This document shows positions 50,175 to 59,044 of a stretch of DNA of 64,000 nucleotides, piece by piece (positions within the stretch are counted from its first letter, which is position 1; each line of letters starts with the position of its first letter). Source of the DNA: JABAQJ01 sp046327745 (GTDB lineage: Bacteria > Gemmatimonadota > Gemmatimonadetes > Gemmatimonadales > Gemmatimonadaceae); assembly GCA_046327745.1 (NCBI GenBank), contig JAXLXV010000025.1, forward strand, positions 39,746-103,745. Reading direction: 5' to 3'. The notes beneath the pieces were generated by a model, which was given only the letters and a program-made list of their open reading frames with translations, was not told the DNA's origin and ran no database searches. A program made the position numbers and the translations under genes.

Positions 50175-51173
50175 TCACTGCTTGCCCTGCGGAACGGGCG
50201 CTCCCTCGCCGTTGATGAACGGGATGACGGTTGCCGCCATCGACGGCGCCATGAACATCTCGTAGTGCGTGACACCGGGGAGAATAGCGAGCCGGTTCTT
50301 CGACATGTGCTCGCGCTGCCACCCCGCATCCTGCTGGCCACCGCCTAACAGCTTGTAGAACTCGACGATGTGCTCCAGGCGGAACATGTCGGCGTCGCCA
50401 GCGACCAGCAGCGTGTGGGCGGTGACCTTCTTGACGTCGTCGCGCCAGTTGTACGGCTGCCGCATGTACTCGCCCATACGATCGAGCAACTTTGGAAAGT
50501 CCTCGGGATGAGGGGCAACCGCCACGTAGGTCTTGTACATCGGCGTCTCCTTCATCATGTCTGCCATGGCTGCGCCCACGGCCGCCTGCTGTGGCAACAT
50601 CTCAGGGTAAAAGCCGTCCTGCGCGAAGCCCGCCGAGATGATCGCCAGTCGCCGCACGCGCTCGGGGTGTTGCACGGCCAACCGGAAGGCGATGCCTCCA
50701 CCCAGACTGTACCCGATGACATCAACGGTCTCGAAGCCGAGCTTCGTGAGGAGCGCGTGCATGTCGTCGGCAATATCCGTTAGGCGAATGGGACGATCGC
50801 CAAGGGAGCTGCGGCCGTGCCCTTGGAGGTCGACTGCAATCACGGTGCGGCGGTCGGAGAGCCCGGGAAGCATCGGCTGGAACATGGCCGTGGAGCCGAG
50901 TCCACCGTGCAACAGCAGTATGGGTTCGCCGCGGCCGCTGATCTCATAGTAGTAGCTGACGCCGTTCACGAGTTCGTGGCCGGTCTTCTGCGGAGTGGTG
51001 GTTGTAGCTTGTGATTGAGCTGGTGTCGACATGGTGGTGGCTCCAACCGCGACGAGCGCGGCAATGAGGGTCAAATGGCGTAGGCGCGCCGTGTGCGCCT
51101 GACGGGCGGATGAGGTGGGTCGGTTGAGTCGTATCGGCGTCCGATGGGTGTCCGGGTGTGCGTGCCGAGCCAT
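50175..51173 (-). CDS. Exported alpha/beta hydrolase
   Basis: A 332-residue protein from ATG 51173, 8 nt after a GGAG site; a TTG start four codons earlier is possible. Its signal peptide is unusually long (about 1-56, ending PAQSQA). The hydrolase fold covers the rest: oxyanion motif LLLHGGLGSTAMF, DLQGHGRSSLGD, nucleophile elbow GYSLGGGIA, the acid in VAGDADMF and the histidine in PGVTHYEMF. It belongs to the large esterase/haloperoxidase-like group, and the substrate cannot be told. Neighbours on this strand are membrane proteins without clear link. Confidence 0.88.
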   Translation of the reverse strand: MARHAHPDTHRTPIRLNRPTSSARQAHTARLRHLTLIAALVAVGATTMSTPAQSQATTTTPQKTGHELVNGVSYYYEISGRGEPILLLHGGLGSTAMFQPMLPGLSDRRTVIAVDLQGHGRSSLGDRPIRLTDIADDMHALLTKLGFETVDVIGYSLGGGIAFRLAVQHPERVRRLAIISAGFAQDGFYPEMLPQQAAVGAAMADMMKETPMYKTYVAVAPHPEDFPKLLDRMGEYMRQPYNWRDDVKKVTAHTLLVAGDADMFRLEHIVEFYKLLGGGQQDAGWQREHMSKNRLAILPGVTHYEMFMAPSMAATVIPFINGEGAPVPQGKQ

Positions 51174-51414
51174 AGATGTCTCCAATAGGGGATCTGCAGG
51201 CTTAGACTCCCCATGGTCGCAAAACTCATCGGTCGATTTTCAGGACGGGTTTGAGTGCCGCAACGCCCCATTGGTTGGTGCGATACAGATGGCACTACGT
51301 GGCTTCCTCAATTGGCCCGACTGTATGGACTTACCAGCCGCGTTACTGATCCATTCGGCGGTGAAGCCGCCGAGTAGACGGGTTCCATGCAGGTTCGAAA
51401 CGCCCGAGGAACGT

Positions 51415-51891
51415 ATGCGATACACCAGCCTGTGCCTGTTGCTGCTGACGTCGCTGAATGTCAAGCCCGCTATGGGACGCGCACAATCGCTTGCCGACGT
51501 CCGTGCGGGGAACCGCGTGCAGCTGACGATTTTGGATTCTTTACGACCAACAGCACTCTCATTCAGCCGCCAGACCATCATTGGTCACTTCGTGCGGTCG
51601 TCCGCCGATTCCGTGTGGATTCGCCCCGTGGGAGCGTCGGAGATGGGGGTCGCCCGGATCAACATCAAGCGCGCCGAGGAGAGTCTCGGAGCCTCACGCA
51701 CGCGCAGCGCGCTCGTGTATGGTTTCGCCGTCGGACTCTCGCTGGCGGCGACCATATCCGTGGACATGATCGATTCCCACAATGACCATCGTGGACGAGA
51801 TGCCTTGATTGCCGGAGGGATCGGGTTCGGTGGCGGAGTGATCATCGGGGCCGTGCGACCCTTTGAGCATTGGCGCGGACTTCGAAGGTAG
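51415..51891 (+). CDS. Exported or membrane protein of unknown function
   Basis: A 158-residue protein starting at ATG 51415 after GAGGAACG. A signal peptide (about 1-24, ending GRAQ) precedes a domain that begins VRAGNRVQLTILDS and includes IIGHFVRSSADSVWIRP, resembling an Sm-like or small beta-barrel element, as in proteins that process NAD or nucleotide-like ligands at the surface. A hydrophobic pair of helices follows (ALVYGFAVGLSLAATISV and ALIAGGIGFGGGVIIGAV). I recognise no named family. Similar compact signal-plus-barrel-plus-glycine-helix proteins are common in this kind of genome. Confidence 0.65.
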   Translation: MRYTSLCLLLLTSLNVKPAMGRAQSLADVRAGNRVQLTILDSLRPTALSFSRQTIIGHFVRSSADSVWIRPVGASEMGVARINIKRAEESLGASRTRSALVYGFAVGLSLAATISVDMIDSHNDHRGRDALIAGGIGFGGGVIIGAVRPFEHWRGLRR

Positions 51892-51944
51892 CGTGATGTG
51901 GGCCGTTGAGATCCGAGGAGCCGCGCGGGTAGGACGTTAGCGCG

Positions 51945-52802
51945 TTACACCATCACCGATCGCGCCGCCAAGAGGGGCGCGATCAACGGCGCTGCGCCTT
52001 CCAGGGACAGCGCCCGCCGCGCCTCGCTGTCGGGAAGCGCATTGAAGAACAGGCGCCATAACACGTCGGGCGTTGCGCTCACCTGTGCGTCGGGGGATTC
52101 GACCTCACCCTCGTAGATGCACCAGCGCGTTCCTTCGCGCCGGAGCGTCCACGACCGGGGCCCCTCTCCCGTCAGTCGCAACACCACGGTCGCCCCGTCG
52201 GCCGCCTCGGTCCGACGATAGGCATGGGGCAGTGCGCGCACGGACGTCTCCGCCAGCGGATGAAAGAGCGTGGGAGCGAGCAAGACGTCCCGATGACCCG
52301 CGTCGTCGAGCGCGACGCGAATCTGCATCTGATGATGCCAGCGCTCGGTGTACTCGCGCGCCGTATCGAGGCGATTATCCGACTCGGACTCTCCGGCCCA
52401 CGCCACCGGAAAGAGCGCCGGCGCATCCGGGTCGAGTGCCGCGACAAACGCGCTCATCCATTGTCCAGTCACTTCAAGCAAGTCCGTGAGGAGTCGCGGG
52501 CTTAACCGAGCGCCGTGGGAGACGCCGGTGGCATTCAGCTGGTGAATGAGTCGGATGACCTCTTCGTAGGTCGACGGGGGCTCAGCGGCAGAGAGCGCAT
52601 GGCCATCGCGATGTGCCGCCAGGGTCCGAAGCTCGCCATCGAGCAGGTGCGCCGCCACGTCCCGTACCCGCCACGCACCGGCAACCGTCGGCCGCTCCCA
52701 GTCGGCGGGGCCTAGCGCGCGCAGGAGTTGTATGAGCTTGCCGTGCAGAATTGGGAAGAGCGGGGCCGTGTTGAGGGCGGCCAAGGGAGCAAGGCGGGTC
52801 AT
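51945..52802 (-). CDS. Maleylpyruvate isomerase family protein (mycothiol-dependent type)
   Basis: A 285-residue protein from ATG 52802; the frame upstream of it is arginine-rich and overlaps the divergent receptor gene. The N-terminal DinB-like four-helix domain carries WRVRDVAAHLLDGELRTLAAHRDGH and later REYTERWHHQMQIRVAL, with the histidines that bind metal in MDMPI proteins. The C-terminal part (about 190-285) is the SCP2-like domain seen in the family (VVLRLTGEGPRSWTLRREG). Characterised members use mycothiol, which is known from Actinobacteria. In this organism another thiol or no thiol may be used. No maleylpyruvate pathway genes adjoin it. Confidence 0.8.
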   Translation of the reverse strand: MTRLAPLAALNTAPLFPILHGKLIQLLRALGPADWERPTVAGAWRVRDVAAHLLDGELRTLAAHRDGHALSAAEPPSTYEEVIRLIHQLNATGVSHGARLSPRLLTDLLEVTGQWMSAFVAALDPDAPALFPVAWAGESESDNRLDTAREYTERWHHQMQIRVALDDAGHRDVLLAPTLFHPLAETSVRALPHAYRRTEAADGATVVLRLTGEGPRSWTLRREGTRWCIYEGEVESPDAQVSATPDVLWRLFFNALPDSEARRALSLEGAAPLIAPLLAARSVMV

Positions 52803-52983
52803 CTTCGGAACGTGGCCGCACGGATGTGTCTGGCGCAAGGCGCGCCGCATCGCCTTCGCCAGCAGCCTGATCCGCGTGATCGATCTCGTCTGTTGCAACC
52901 GATGATCGCCCAGTATCGTACCGTCGGCTTGAGTGACTATCGCGCACGCATCGATCCTTCGACATCCAGCAAATGGAGGTCCT

Positions 52984-55900
52984 GTGAACGTTCCCGGACA
53001 TCGCGGTGGGTGGACTCGCGCGTGGGTTGGCGCGCTGGCAGCGGCTGGGCTGCTCCTTGGCGCAAGTCGCACTCCCTTGCGGGCGCAGGCGCAGGCGACG
53101 ACGGGTGTGGTGCGCGGCACGGTCACCGATAGCAGCGGCAATCCGTTGGCCAATGCGACGGTTTCGCTTCGCAACCAGGAGACCAACGTGACGCGCACGG
53201 TGCGCACGTCATCGACCGGTCTCTACGTGGCGACCTTGTTGCCACTGGGAAGCTACGAGGTCAGCGTGCGGGCGATCGGTTTTGACCCGATCTCACGCAA
53301 GGACATCCCGGTCCGCGTCGGCGTGGTGGTGGAGCAGTCATTCCAGATCGCGCGGCGTGTCACCGAGCTGGCCGCGGTGCGCATCAGTGATCGGTCGGAG
53401 ACACCGGTCAATGTCACGCGGACCGAAGCGGCGACCGAGTTGTCCGAGCAGGTCGTCCGCGCGCTGCCGAACAATGGACGCAACTTTCTGGCACTCACCT
53501 TGTTGACACCTAACGTGGCGGTGACGCAGGGCCCGGACGGCGATGTGCTCTCGGTGGCAGGGCAGCGAGGCATCTTCAACAACGTCAGCGTGGACGGTGC
53601 GGACTTTAACAACCCCTTCTTTGGCGAACAGCGCGGTGGCCAGCGCCCCGCGTTCACGTTCAACCTGGACGCGGTGCAGGAGCTGGTGGTGACGAGCCAA
53701 GGGGCCAACGCCGAGTTCGGGCGATCCGCCGGCGGCTTCGTGAACGCCATCACCAAGAGCGGCACCAACACGCTCAAGGGCACCGTGCACTACTTCGGCA
53801 AGTACTCCGCACTCTCCGGCCAACTCAAGGGCAATGGCGTGACGTTGGACCCGGACTTCGGGCAGAATCAGTTCGGGTTCACGCTCGGCGGACCGATTGT
53901 GAAGGACAAGGTCTTCTTCTTCACCGCGTACGACCAGCAGACGTACCAGGACACGAAGCAGAAGAATCGACCGGCCAGCGCCGCTTTCGATTCGTTGACG
54001 GCCTTCCTGGGCACCGGGTTCGGTGGCGCGCTATCGGGCGACTTTGGCGCCATCAAGCGTACGAATGACGCGCAGGTCTTCCTGGCCAAGCTCGACTGGC
54101 GGCTCAACGACCGCAACCTGTTCTCCGTCAAGTACAACTTTACCAACTCCGAACAGAAGAACGGCACCTTCGATGTGGACACCTGGGGCGCCAGCGCCAA
54201 TGCCATCGAAAAGGACCACTCGCACGCCATCAGTGGGCAGCTCACGTCACAGCTGTCGAACAACGTCTCCAACGAATTCCGCTTCCAACTGGCCCGCGAA
54301 GACCGGCCGCGCGACTACCAGGCGCCCACGCTGCCCAATGGGCGCGATTTCCCTGATATCGCCATGGACTTTGGCAATGCCTTCCGCATTGGCCGCCCCT
54401 TCTTCATTCCAGTGGAATACTACGACACGCGTGTGCAGCTGCTGAACAACGTCACGTGGGTCAAGGGCAATCACCTGATCAAGGCGGGCGGCGAGGTGAA
54501 CGCGGTCAGCTCCAATCAGACGTTCATCGGCTTTGCCAATGGGCGATTCATCTTCTCCAGTGTGACGGGCTTCATCAACTACGCGCGGAACGGAAACGGG
54601 TACGTGGAGTGCTCGAACAACACCACCAGCCTGACCGGCGCCTGTCCGAACGGCACGAACATTACGGGCCCAGTATTGTTGTACCTGCAGCAGGCCGGCG
54701 TCGGCGGCCGCTCCGTGGAGGAGTCAGGCACACAGGATATTCCGCAGACAGACCTCGCGCTCTTTCTCCAGGACACGTGGAAGCCGACGCCGCGCCTGAC
54801 GATCAACTACGGCGTCCGCTGGGAGGGCGAGAAGCAGCCGGACGTGCTGACAGACCCGAGCCAGGTATTCTTCGCGCCGTTCATCGGCAAGACCGTCAGC
54901 AACGCGCAGGGGACGTTCACTTTTCCCTCAGACGGAACCATCCCGTCCGACTACGGCATGATCCAGCCGCGACTCGGGATCGCCTGGGACGTGAAGGGGA
55001 ACGGCACCGAAGTGGTGCGCCTGACGGCCGGGCAATACAACGCGCGCGTGGCCGCCTTGAACTTTGCTAGCGTCCGCAACAACAACGGCTCGATCGGACA
55101 GACGATGTTCCGCAACTCGGCGCTGACGGGCGTCCTAGGGGCGCCCCCGCGCATTGAGGACCTGCTACCTGCCCCCGGAGCGTCGGAGGTGCCGTTCCAG
55201 CCAGGCATCTTCGTAGTCGACAAGAATTTCAGGAACCCGCGCACCTTCTCCACCACGGCGGCCTATGAACGGACGTTGGGGAAGGGGGGGATCACGGGGG
55301 CCGTGAGCTACACCTTCGCTCATAGCGACCGCCTGACGCGATTCGTCGATCGGAATGACGCTGCCTTCGGAAGTCCCTGGTCCACCGGGCTGCCCAATGG
55401 CAACGGCATCGGCAGTCTGACCACGGTCGAGAGTTCGGCCAACAGCATCTACAATGGCATCACCTTCAACCTCGCCAGGCGCAACGCGGACAACTGGCTG
55501 TTTGACCTGAACTACACCCTCTCCTGGGACAAGTCAGACGACGACAACGAACGCGACCCGTTCACGTTCCGTTACGCCAGTGCCGACCGCCTGAATGCCG
55601 AGTGGGGCTACAGCGACCGCGATCAACGCCATCGACTGAACGGGTACCTGTTGAACAAGCTCCCGGGTCGCATCCTGCTCAACAACCGGATCACGTACAC
55701 CTCGGCGCAACCGATGTCCGAGTCCTGTGGCGACGGGACGAACGGGACAATCGCCAACCAGCCGACCGGACAGCGAGCGACGTCGGGTCCAGCGCGCTTG
55801 TGCCCGAACGGGACGATCCTGGAACGCAACACGCTGCGCCGTGACAATGCCTATACCACCTGGGACCTTCGCGTATCGAGGACGATTCCCATTCAGGGCA

Positions 55901-56061
55901 CCCAGTCCGCCGAGGTCATCCTCGAGGTGTTCAACGTCCTTGGAAGGAACAACTTCCGCGACCCTGCCTTTGGCTCACTGCTGTTCAACTTCGACGGGAC
56001 CATCCGGAGTGGCTTGGGCGATCCACGCCAGCTCCAGTTGGGGATGCGCTATTCGTTCTAG
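52984..56061 (+). CDS. TonB-dependent receptor with carboxypeptidase-like domain (Oar type)
   Basis: A 1025-residue outer-membrane receptor. GTG 52984 follows ATGGAGGTCCT with good spacing; the longer frame is not supported. Signal peptide to about 37 (ending LRAQA). Residues 40-130 form a carboxypeptidase-regulatory-like beta-sandwich (GVVRGTVTDSSGNPLANATVSLRNQET). The plug follows at about 145-260 with RALPNNGRNFLALTLLTPNV, SVDGADFNNPFFGEQRGGQRP and AEFGRSAGGFVNAITKSGTN. The remainder is a large barrel ending in MRYSF with terminal Phe. It is of the Oar/large-substrate class, which often imports peptides, proteins or glycans. No SusD partner is present. It ends 18 nt from the convergent zinc-ribbon gene. 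Confidence 0.93.
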   Translation: MNVPGHRGGWTRAWVGALAAAGLLLGASRTPLRAQAQATTGVVRGTVTDSSGNPLANATVSLRNQETNVTRTVRTSSTGLYVATLLPLGSYEVSVRAIGFDPISRKDIPVRVGVVVEQSFQIARRVTELAAVRISDRSETPVNVTRTEAATELSEQVVRALPNNGRNFLALTLLTPNVAVTQGPDGDVLSVAGQRGIFNNVSVDGADFNNPFFGEQRGGQRPAFTFNLDAVQELVVTSQGANAEFGRSAGGFVNAITKSGTNTLKGTVHYFGKYSALSGQLKGNGVTLDPDFGQNQFGFTLGGPIVKDKVFFFTAYDQQTYQDTKQKNRPASAAFDSLTAFLGTGFGGALSGDFGAIKRTNDAQVFLAKLDWRLNDRNLFSVKYNFTNSEQKNGTFDVDTWGASANAIEKDHSHAISGQLTSQLSNNVSNEFRFQLAREDRPRDYQAPTLPNGRDFPDIAMDFGNAFRIGRPFFIPVEYYDTRVQLLNNVTWVKGNHLIKAGGEVNAVSSNQTFIGFANGRFIFSSVTGFINYARNGNGYVECSNNTTSLTGACPNGTNITGPVLLYLQQAGVGGRSVEESGTQDIPQTDLALFLQDTWKPTPRLTINYGVRWEGEKQPDVLTDPSQVFFAPFIGKTVSNAQGTFTFPSDGTIPSDYGMIQPRLGIAWDVKGNGTEVVRLTAGQYNARVAALNFASVRNNNGSIGQTMFRNSALTGVLGAPPRIEDLLPAPGASEVPFQPGIFVVDKNFRNPRTFSTTAAYERTLGKGGITGAVSYTFAHSDRLTRFVDRNDAAFGSPWSTGLPNGNGIGSLTTVESSANSIYNGITFNLARRNADNWLFDLNYTLSWDKSDDDNERDPFTFRYASADRLNAEWGYSDRDQRHRLNGYLLNKLPGRILLNNRITYTSAQPMSESCGDGTNGTIANQPTGQRATSGPARLCPNGTILERNTLRRDNAYTTWDLRVSRTIPIQGTQSAEVILEVFNVLGRNNFRDPAFGSLLFNFDGTIRSGLGDPRQLQLGMRYSF

Positions 56062-56079
56062 GAGGACGGGGCAGAGCGC

Positions 56080-56856
56080 CTAACGCCGACTCACCACGTC
56101 GCGGGTGACCGGAAAGGCGCTTCGCTCCACCCAGCCCGACAGTCCGTGCGTCCGCAGGCGAACCCAGTCTCCGCGGACCTCGCCGAGTTGGACGCGGGTG
56201 TCGGGCCCGATGGACGCGACAATGTGCGAGTTGTTGCTGGCGGACTGACGAATGGGGAGCCACCGGTGGGCGACGGCGGAGACCCATCGTGGCCGGGAGC
56301 GTGCGGCGGGTTTTGATGCGGCTGCGCGAGTGTTCGGCTTTGGTTCACGGGGGCGCACGGCCTCGACGTCCGGTGCGGCCACATCGTCGACAGGAATGGC
56401 CTGTGACTGCGTCGGCGTGGGAAGGTAGATCGAGGATTCTTCGGCAGCCGGAGTGCTGGCCCTGTTCGGCGCGACGACCGAGTCAGTGGGCAGCGCGATG
56501 CGTGTTGAATCCGGCGGGACGGTTACTGCGGGGGTCGTATCGCGCACCGTAGGCTGGTCGGCCGTGGCTGGGGTCGTCAGGTGCGCCAAGGTGGCGCCGA
56601 CAGCCAAGGCGACGAACCCCAGCCCCGCTGTCAACTTCCACTTATAGGCGGCGAGCCGACGACGCTCCGGCTTGGTGCCGCACCACCGGCACTCACCCCG
56701 GACCAGCGGATAGTACGACTCGCAGGTGGGACACTGCGCGAGCGGGAGCAACTCGCCGAACGAGTCACGGAGGTCAAACAAGTGGCCGCAGTGCGGGCAC
56801 TGGGACGCGGCGACCAGCGCTTTCATTCCACAGGCATCGCAACGAACGGACTGCAT
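56080..56856 (-). CDS. Zinc-ribbon and SH3-domain membrane protein
   Basis: A 258-residue protein from ATG 56856. The first 60 residues hold eight cysteines in four CxxC pairs (CDAC, CPHC, CPTC, CRWC), which make two zinc ribbons. A transmembrane helix follows at about 71-93 (LTAGLGFVALAVGATLAHL), then a long low-complexity Pro/Thr/Ser linker and a C-terminal bacterial SH3 domain (about 190-255: HRWLPIRQSASNNSHIVASIGPDTRVQLGEVRGDWVRLRTHGLSGWVERSAF). The ribbons would be cytoplasmic and the SH3 domain periplasmic, possibly binding cell-wall peptide. The stop codon lies in a GCCTAACG octamer. Confidence 0.82.
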   Translation of the reverse strand: MQSVRCDACGMKALVAASQCPHCGHLFDLRDSFGELLPLAQCPTCESYYPLVRGECRWCGTKPERRRLAAYKWKLTAGLGFVALAVGATLAHLTTPATADQPTVRDTTPAVTVPPDSTRIALPTDSVVAPNRASTPAAEESSIYLPTPTQSQAIPVDDVAAPDVEAVRPREPKPNTRAAASKPAARSRPRWVSAVAHRWLPIRQSASNNSHIVASIGPDTRVQLGEVRGDWVRLRTHGLSGWVERSAFPVTRDVVSRR

Positions 56857-57107
56857 GCTGACCGCCCTGAAGAGAGTCCGGGTACACCGACACCGTCGCG
56901 CGGCGTCGCCCTGATTGGACAACCGCGCTCGAAGGAGCGGTCGAGTCGCGGCGTCCTGAAGCGTGCGCCGAGCAGTGGCGCGTGGTCGGGGTTGTACCAC
57001 GGGACTATGCAGGTTGTGCCACATGCACAATCAACGCCTTGTCCCAGCGCCGGACGGACTGGCAACCTTGCTCTTCTCCCACGTCCCCGAACGACCGTTC
57101 GTACACG

Positions 57108-58943
57108 ATGCATCGTCGCGTCTCGTCCCACGCGCTCCTCCTGCTACTGGGCTTTGCTTCCAGCGCGACAGCGCAGCGACCGCTCAATCTCGACTTTGAG
57201 CAGTCCAGCGTGTCGTACGCGGAGCGTCCGTGGGGATGGACGTTAGGGTTTAACGTTTTCGCTCGCGCGGCTGCGGCAACCTTTGCCCTCGACACCGCGG
57301 TTCATCACGCGGGGCGACGAAGCCTCCGGGTGACGAGCCCGTCCGCCGAGCCCGCCACCATCATGCTGCAGCTGAAAGGCGCGGGAGGTTGGGGGCGGAC
57401 GCTCGGGCTCAAGGGCTGGGTGCGCTCCGAGCTTTCGTCGCCTCGCGCGCTGGTCACCCTCGAAGCCTGGAAGGCGGGGGCGATTCCGGCGACGGACACG
57501 GCGTCACTTGCCCCCGCGTCAGGAGGATGGCAGTCGTTTGAGCTCACGGTGAGCGTCCCACCCGACCACGACATACACTCGATCGTGATCTCACTCTCCA
57601 CGGTTGGAGCTGGTACCGTCTGGTTCGACGACTTCCGCATGACGGCAGACGGTGTCCCAGTGACGTCATGGCCAGAGAGCGGGAGTCCACTCTCGGCGGC
57701 CGATCGCCGTTGGCTGGGGAGTCACGCGTCGGTGCTGCGCACCAGTGCGGTGAGCAGCCCCGCTCTCGACGACGACCTCACGCCGTTCTCCCGTATCGTC
57801 GGGTCAGCGCGCATCATCGCACTCGGTGAATCGACGCACGGCACCCACGAGTTCTTCACCCTAAAGCATCGGATCCTGGAGTACGCCGTTCGGACGATGG
57901 GCGTCCGTCTCTTTGCCGTCGAAGCCAACCAAGTGGCCGCCGAACAGGTCAATCGATACGTGCAGGGCGGGGCCGGAACGGCGCGAGACGCCATGCGCGT
58001 GATGTTCCGCGTCTGGAACACCGAGGAGATGCGTGACCTGATAGAGTTCCTGCGTGCGTGGAACGCCACGCACCCTAACGACCGGGTGCGCTTTGCCGGT
58101 TACGACATGCAGGACAATCATCGGCCAGCCGACAGTTTGCAGGCGACCCTTCAGCGACTGAGCCCATCCCTGGCGGTGCGTGTGGACACCCTCCTGGGTG
58201 AGTATCGCGGGCGTCCGTCGTATGCCACTCCCGATGTCGCCGATAGTGTGCGGACCCGCTGGGCCGATCAAGCAGCGACCCTGTGGAAGGCCGTCGCCGA
58301 CGGGCGCCCCGGCTGGCTGGCGGCGGCACGAAGCGCCAGTGACACGATGTCCATCGAGTGGGCGCTGCAGGACGCCAACCTGATGCGGCAAGCCGCCAGA
58401 TTCAACGTCGCGCTCACATCGCCGGAGCGGGACTCGCTGATGGCGGCCAACCTCGACTGGTTGATGCGCACCGTCACCGGCCACGGACGGGTGCTGGTGT
58501 GGGCGCACGACGTGCACGTCAGCAAGGGAGGAGACTCCACCGTGAGCTTCAACGGTGGCGCGCAGATGGGGGCGTATCTGCGCCGCCTCTATGGCGACGA
58601 CTACCGGAACTTCAGCCTACTGACGTTCGAGGGGAGTTACTCCGCGACCCGCAGCTTCACCGATCATGAACAGATCGCGGCCGCGGGCTTTCCGGCGCCG
58701 GAAGGCTCCCTGGAGGCGGCGCTCCATACGCAGCGTCGTCCGCCAACCAGTGTCGGTTGGATCGTCGACCTTCGACAGGGCATGACCGATCCGGGGGCGG
58801 CGTGGCTCCGTCAGCTGCGTCCCATCCGGCACATCGGCTTTGCCGCATACGACTACGGATTCGACTTGACCGCACAGATCCCGCGCGAGTTCGATGGCGT
58901 CCTGTTCGTGGATCACTCAACGCCGTCGCGCATGCTCCCGTAG
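57108..58943 (+). CDS. Exported erythromycin-esterase-like protein
   Basis: A 611-residue exported protein from ATG 57108 with a signal peptide (about 1-22, ending ATAQ). Residues 23-190 form a jelly-roll, carbohydrate-binding-like domain (FDDFRMTADG at its end). The erythromycin esterase domain follows, with ALGESTHGTHEFF (E241, H244 in the conserved site), FAVEANQVAAEQVNRYV, MRDLIEFLRAWN, FAGYDMQD and WAHDVHVSKG. Cytoplasmic Ere enzymes hydrolyse the macrolide lactone; this exported version with a binding module probably acts on another ester or lactone, and resistance should not be assumed. A tandem repeat starts right after its stop codon. Confidence 0.87.
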   Translation: MHRRVSSHALLLLLGFASSATAQRPLNLDFEQSSVSYAERPWGWTLGFNVFARAAAATFALDTAVHHAGRRSLRVTSPSAEPATIMLQLKGAGGWGRTLGLKGWVRSELSSPRALVTLEAWKAGAIPATDTASLAPASGGWQSFELTVSVPPDHDIHSIVISLSTVGAGTVWFDDFRMTADGVPVTSWPESGSPLSAADRRWLGSHASVLRTSAVSSPALDDDLTPFSRIVGSARIIALGESTHGTHEFFTLKHRILEYAVRTMGVRLFAVEANQVAAEQVNRYVQGGAGTARDAMRVMFRVWNTEEMRDLIEFLRAWNATHPNDRVRFAGYDMQDNHRPADSLQATLQRLSPSLAVRVDTLLGEYRGRPSYATPDVADSVRTRWADQAATLWKAVADGRPGWLAAARSASDTMSIEWALQDANLMRQAARFNVALTSPERDSLMAANLDWLMRTVTGHGRVLVWAHDVHVSKGGDSTVSFNGGAQMGAYLRRLYGDDYRNFSLLTFEGSYSATRSFTDHEQIAAAGFPAPEGSLEAALHTQRRPPTSVGWIVDLRQGMTDPGAAWLRQLRPIRHIGFAAYDYGFDLTAQIPREFDGVLFVDHSTPSRMLP

Positions 58944-58945
58944 GT

Positions 58946-59035
58946 GACGACGTGGACTAGGACGACGTGGGCTAGGACGACGTGGGCTAGGACGACGTGG
59001 GCTAGGACGACATGGACTAGGACGGCGTGGATTAG
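58946..59035. repeat. Six tandem 15-bp repeats
   Basis: Six head-to-tail units of GACGACGTGGGCTAG fill 58946-59035; units 2-4 are identical and units 1, 5 and 6 differ by one to three bases. A partial seventh unit may follow. The array begins two bases after the erythromycin-esterase-like stop and ends nine bases before the convergent MBL gene's stop. In one frame each unit ends in TAG. Confidence 0.92.
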
Positions 59036-59044
59036 GGCGACGGG

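Noticed and set aside
57108..58943. Macrolide resistance determinant
   Set aside because: The esterase-like domain is present, but the protein is exported and carries a binding module, so a resistance role is not supported by sequence alone.
58946..59035. CRISPR array
   Set aside because: The 15-bp units are directly adjacent with no spacers, and no cas gene is present.
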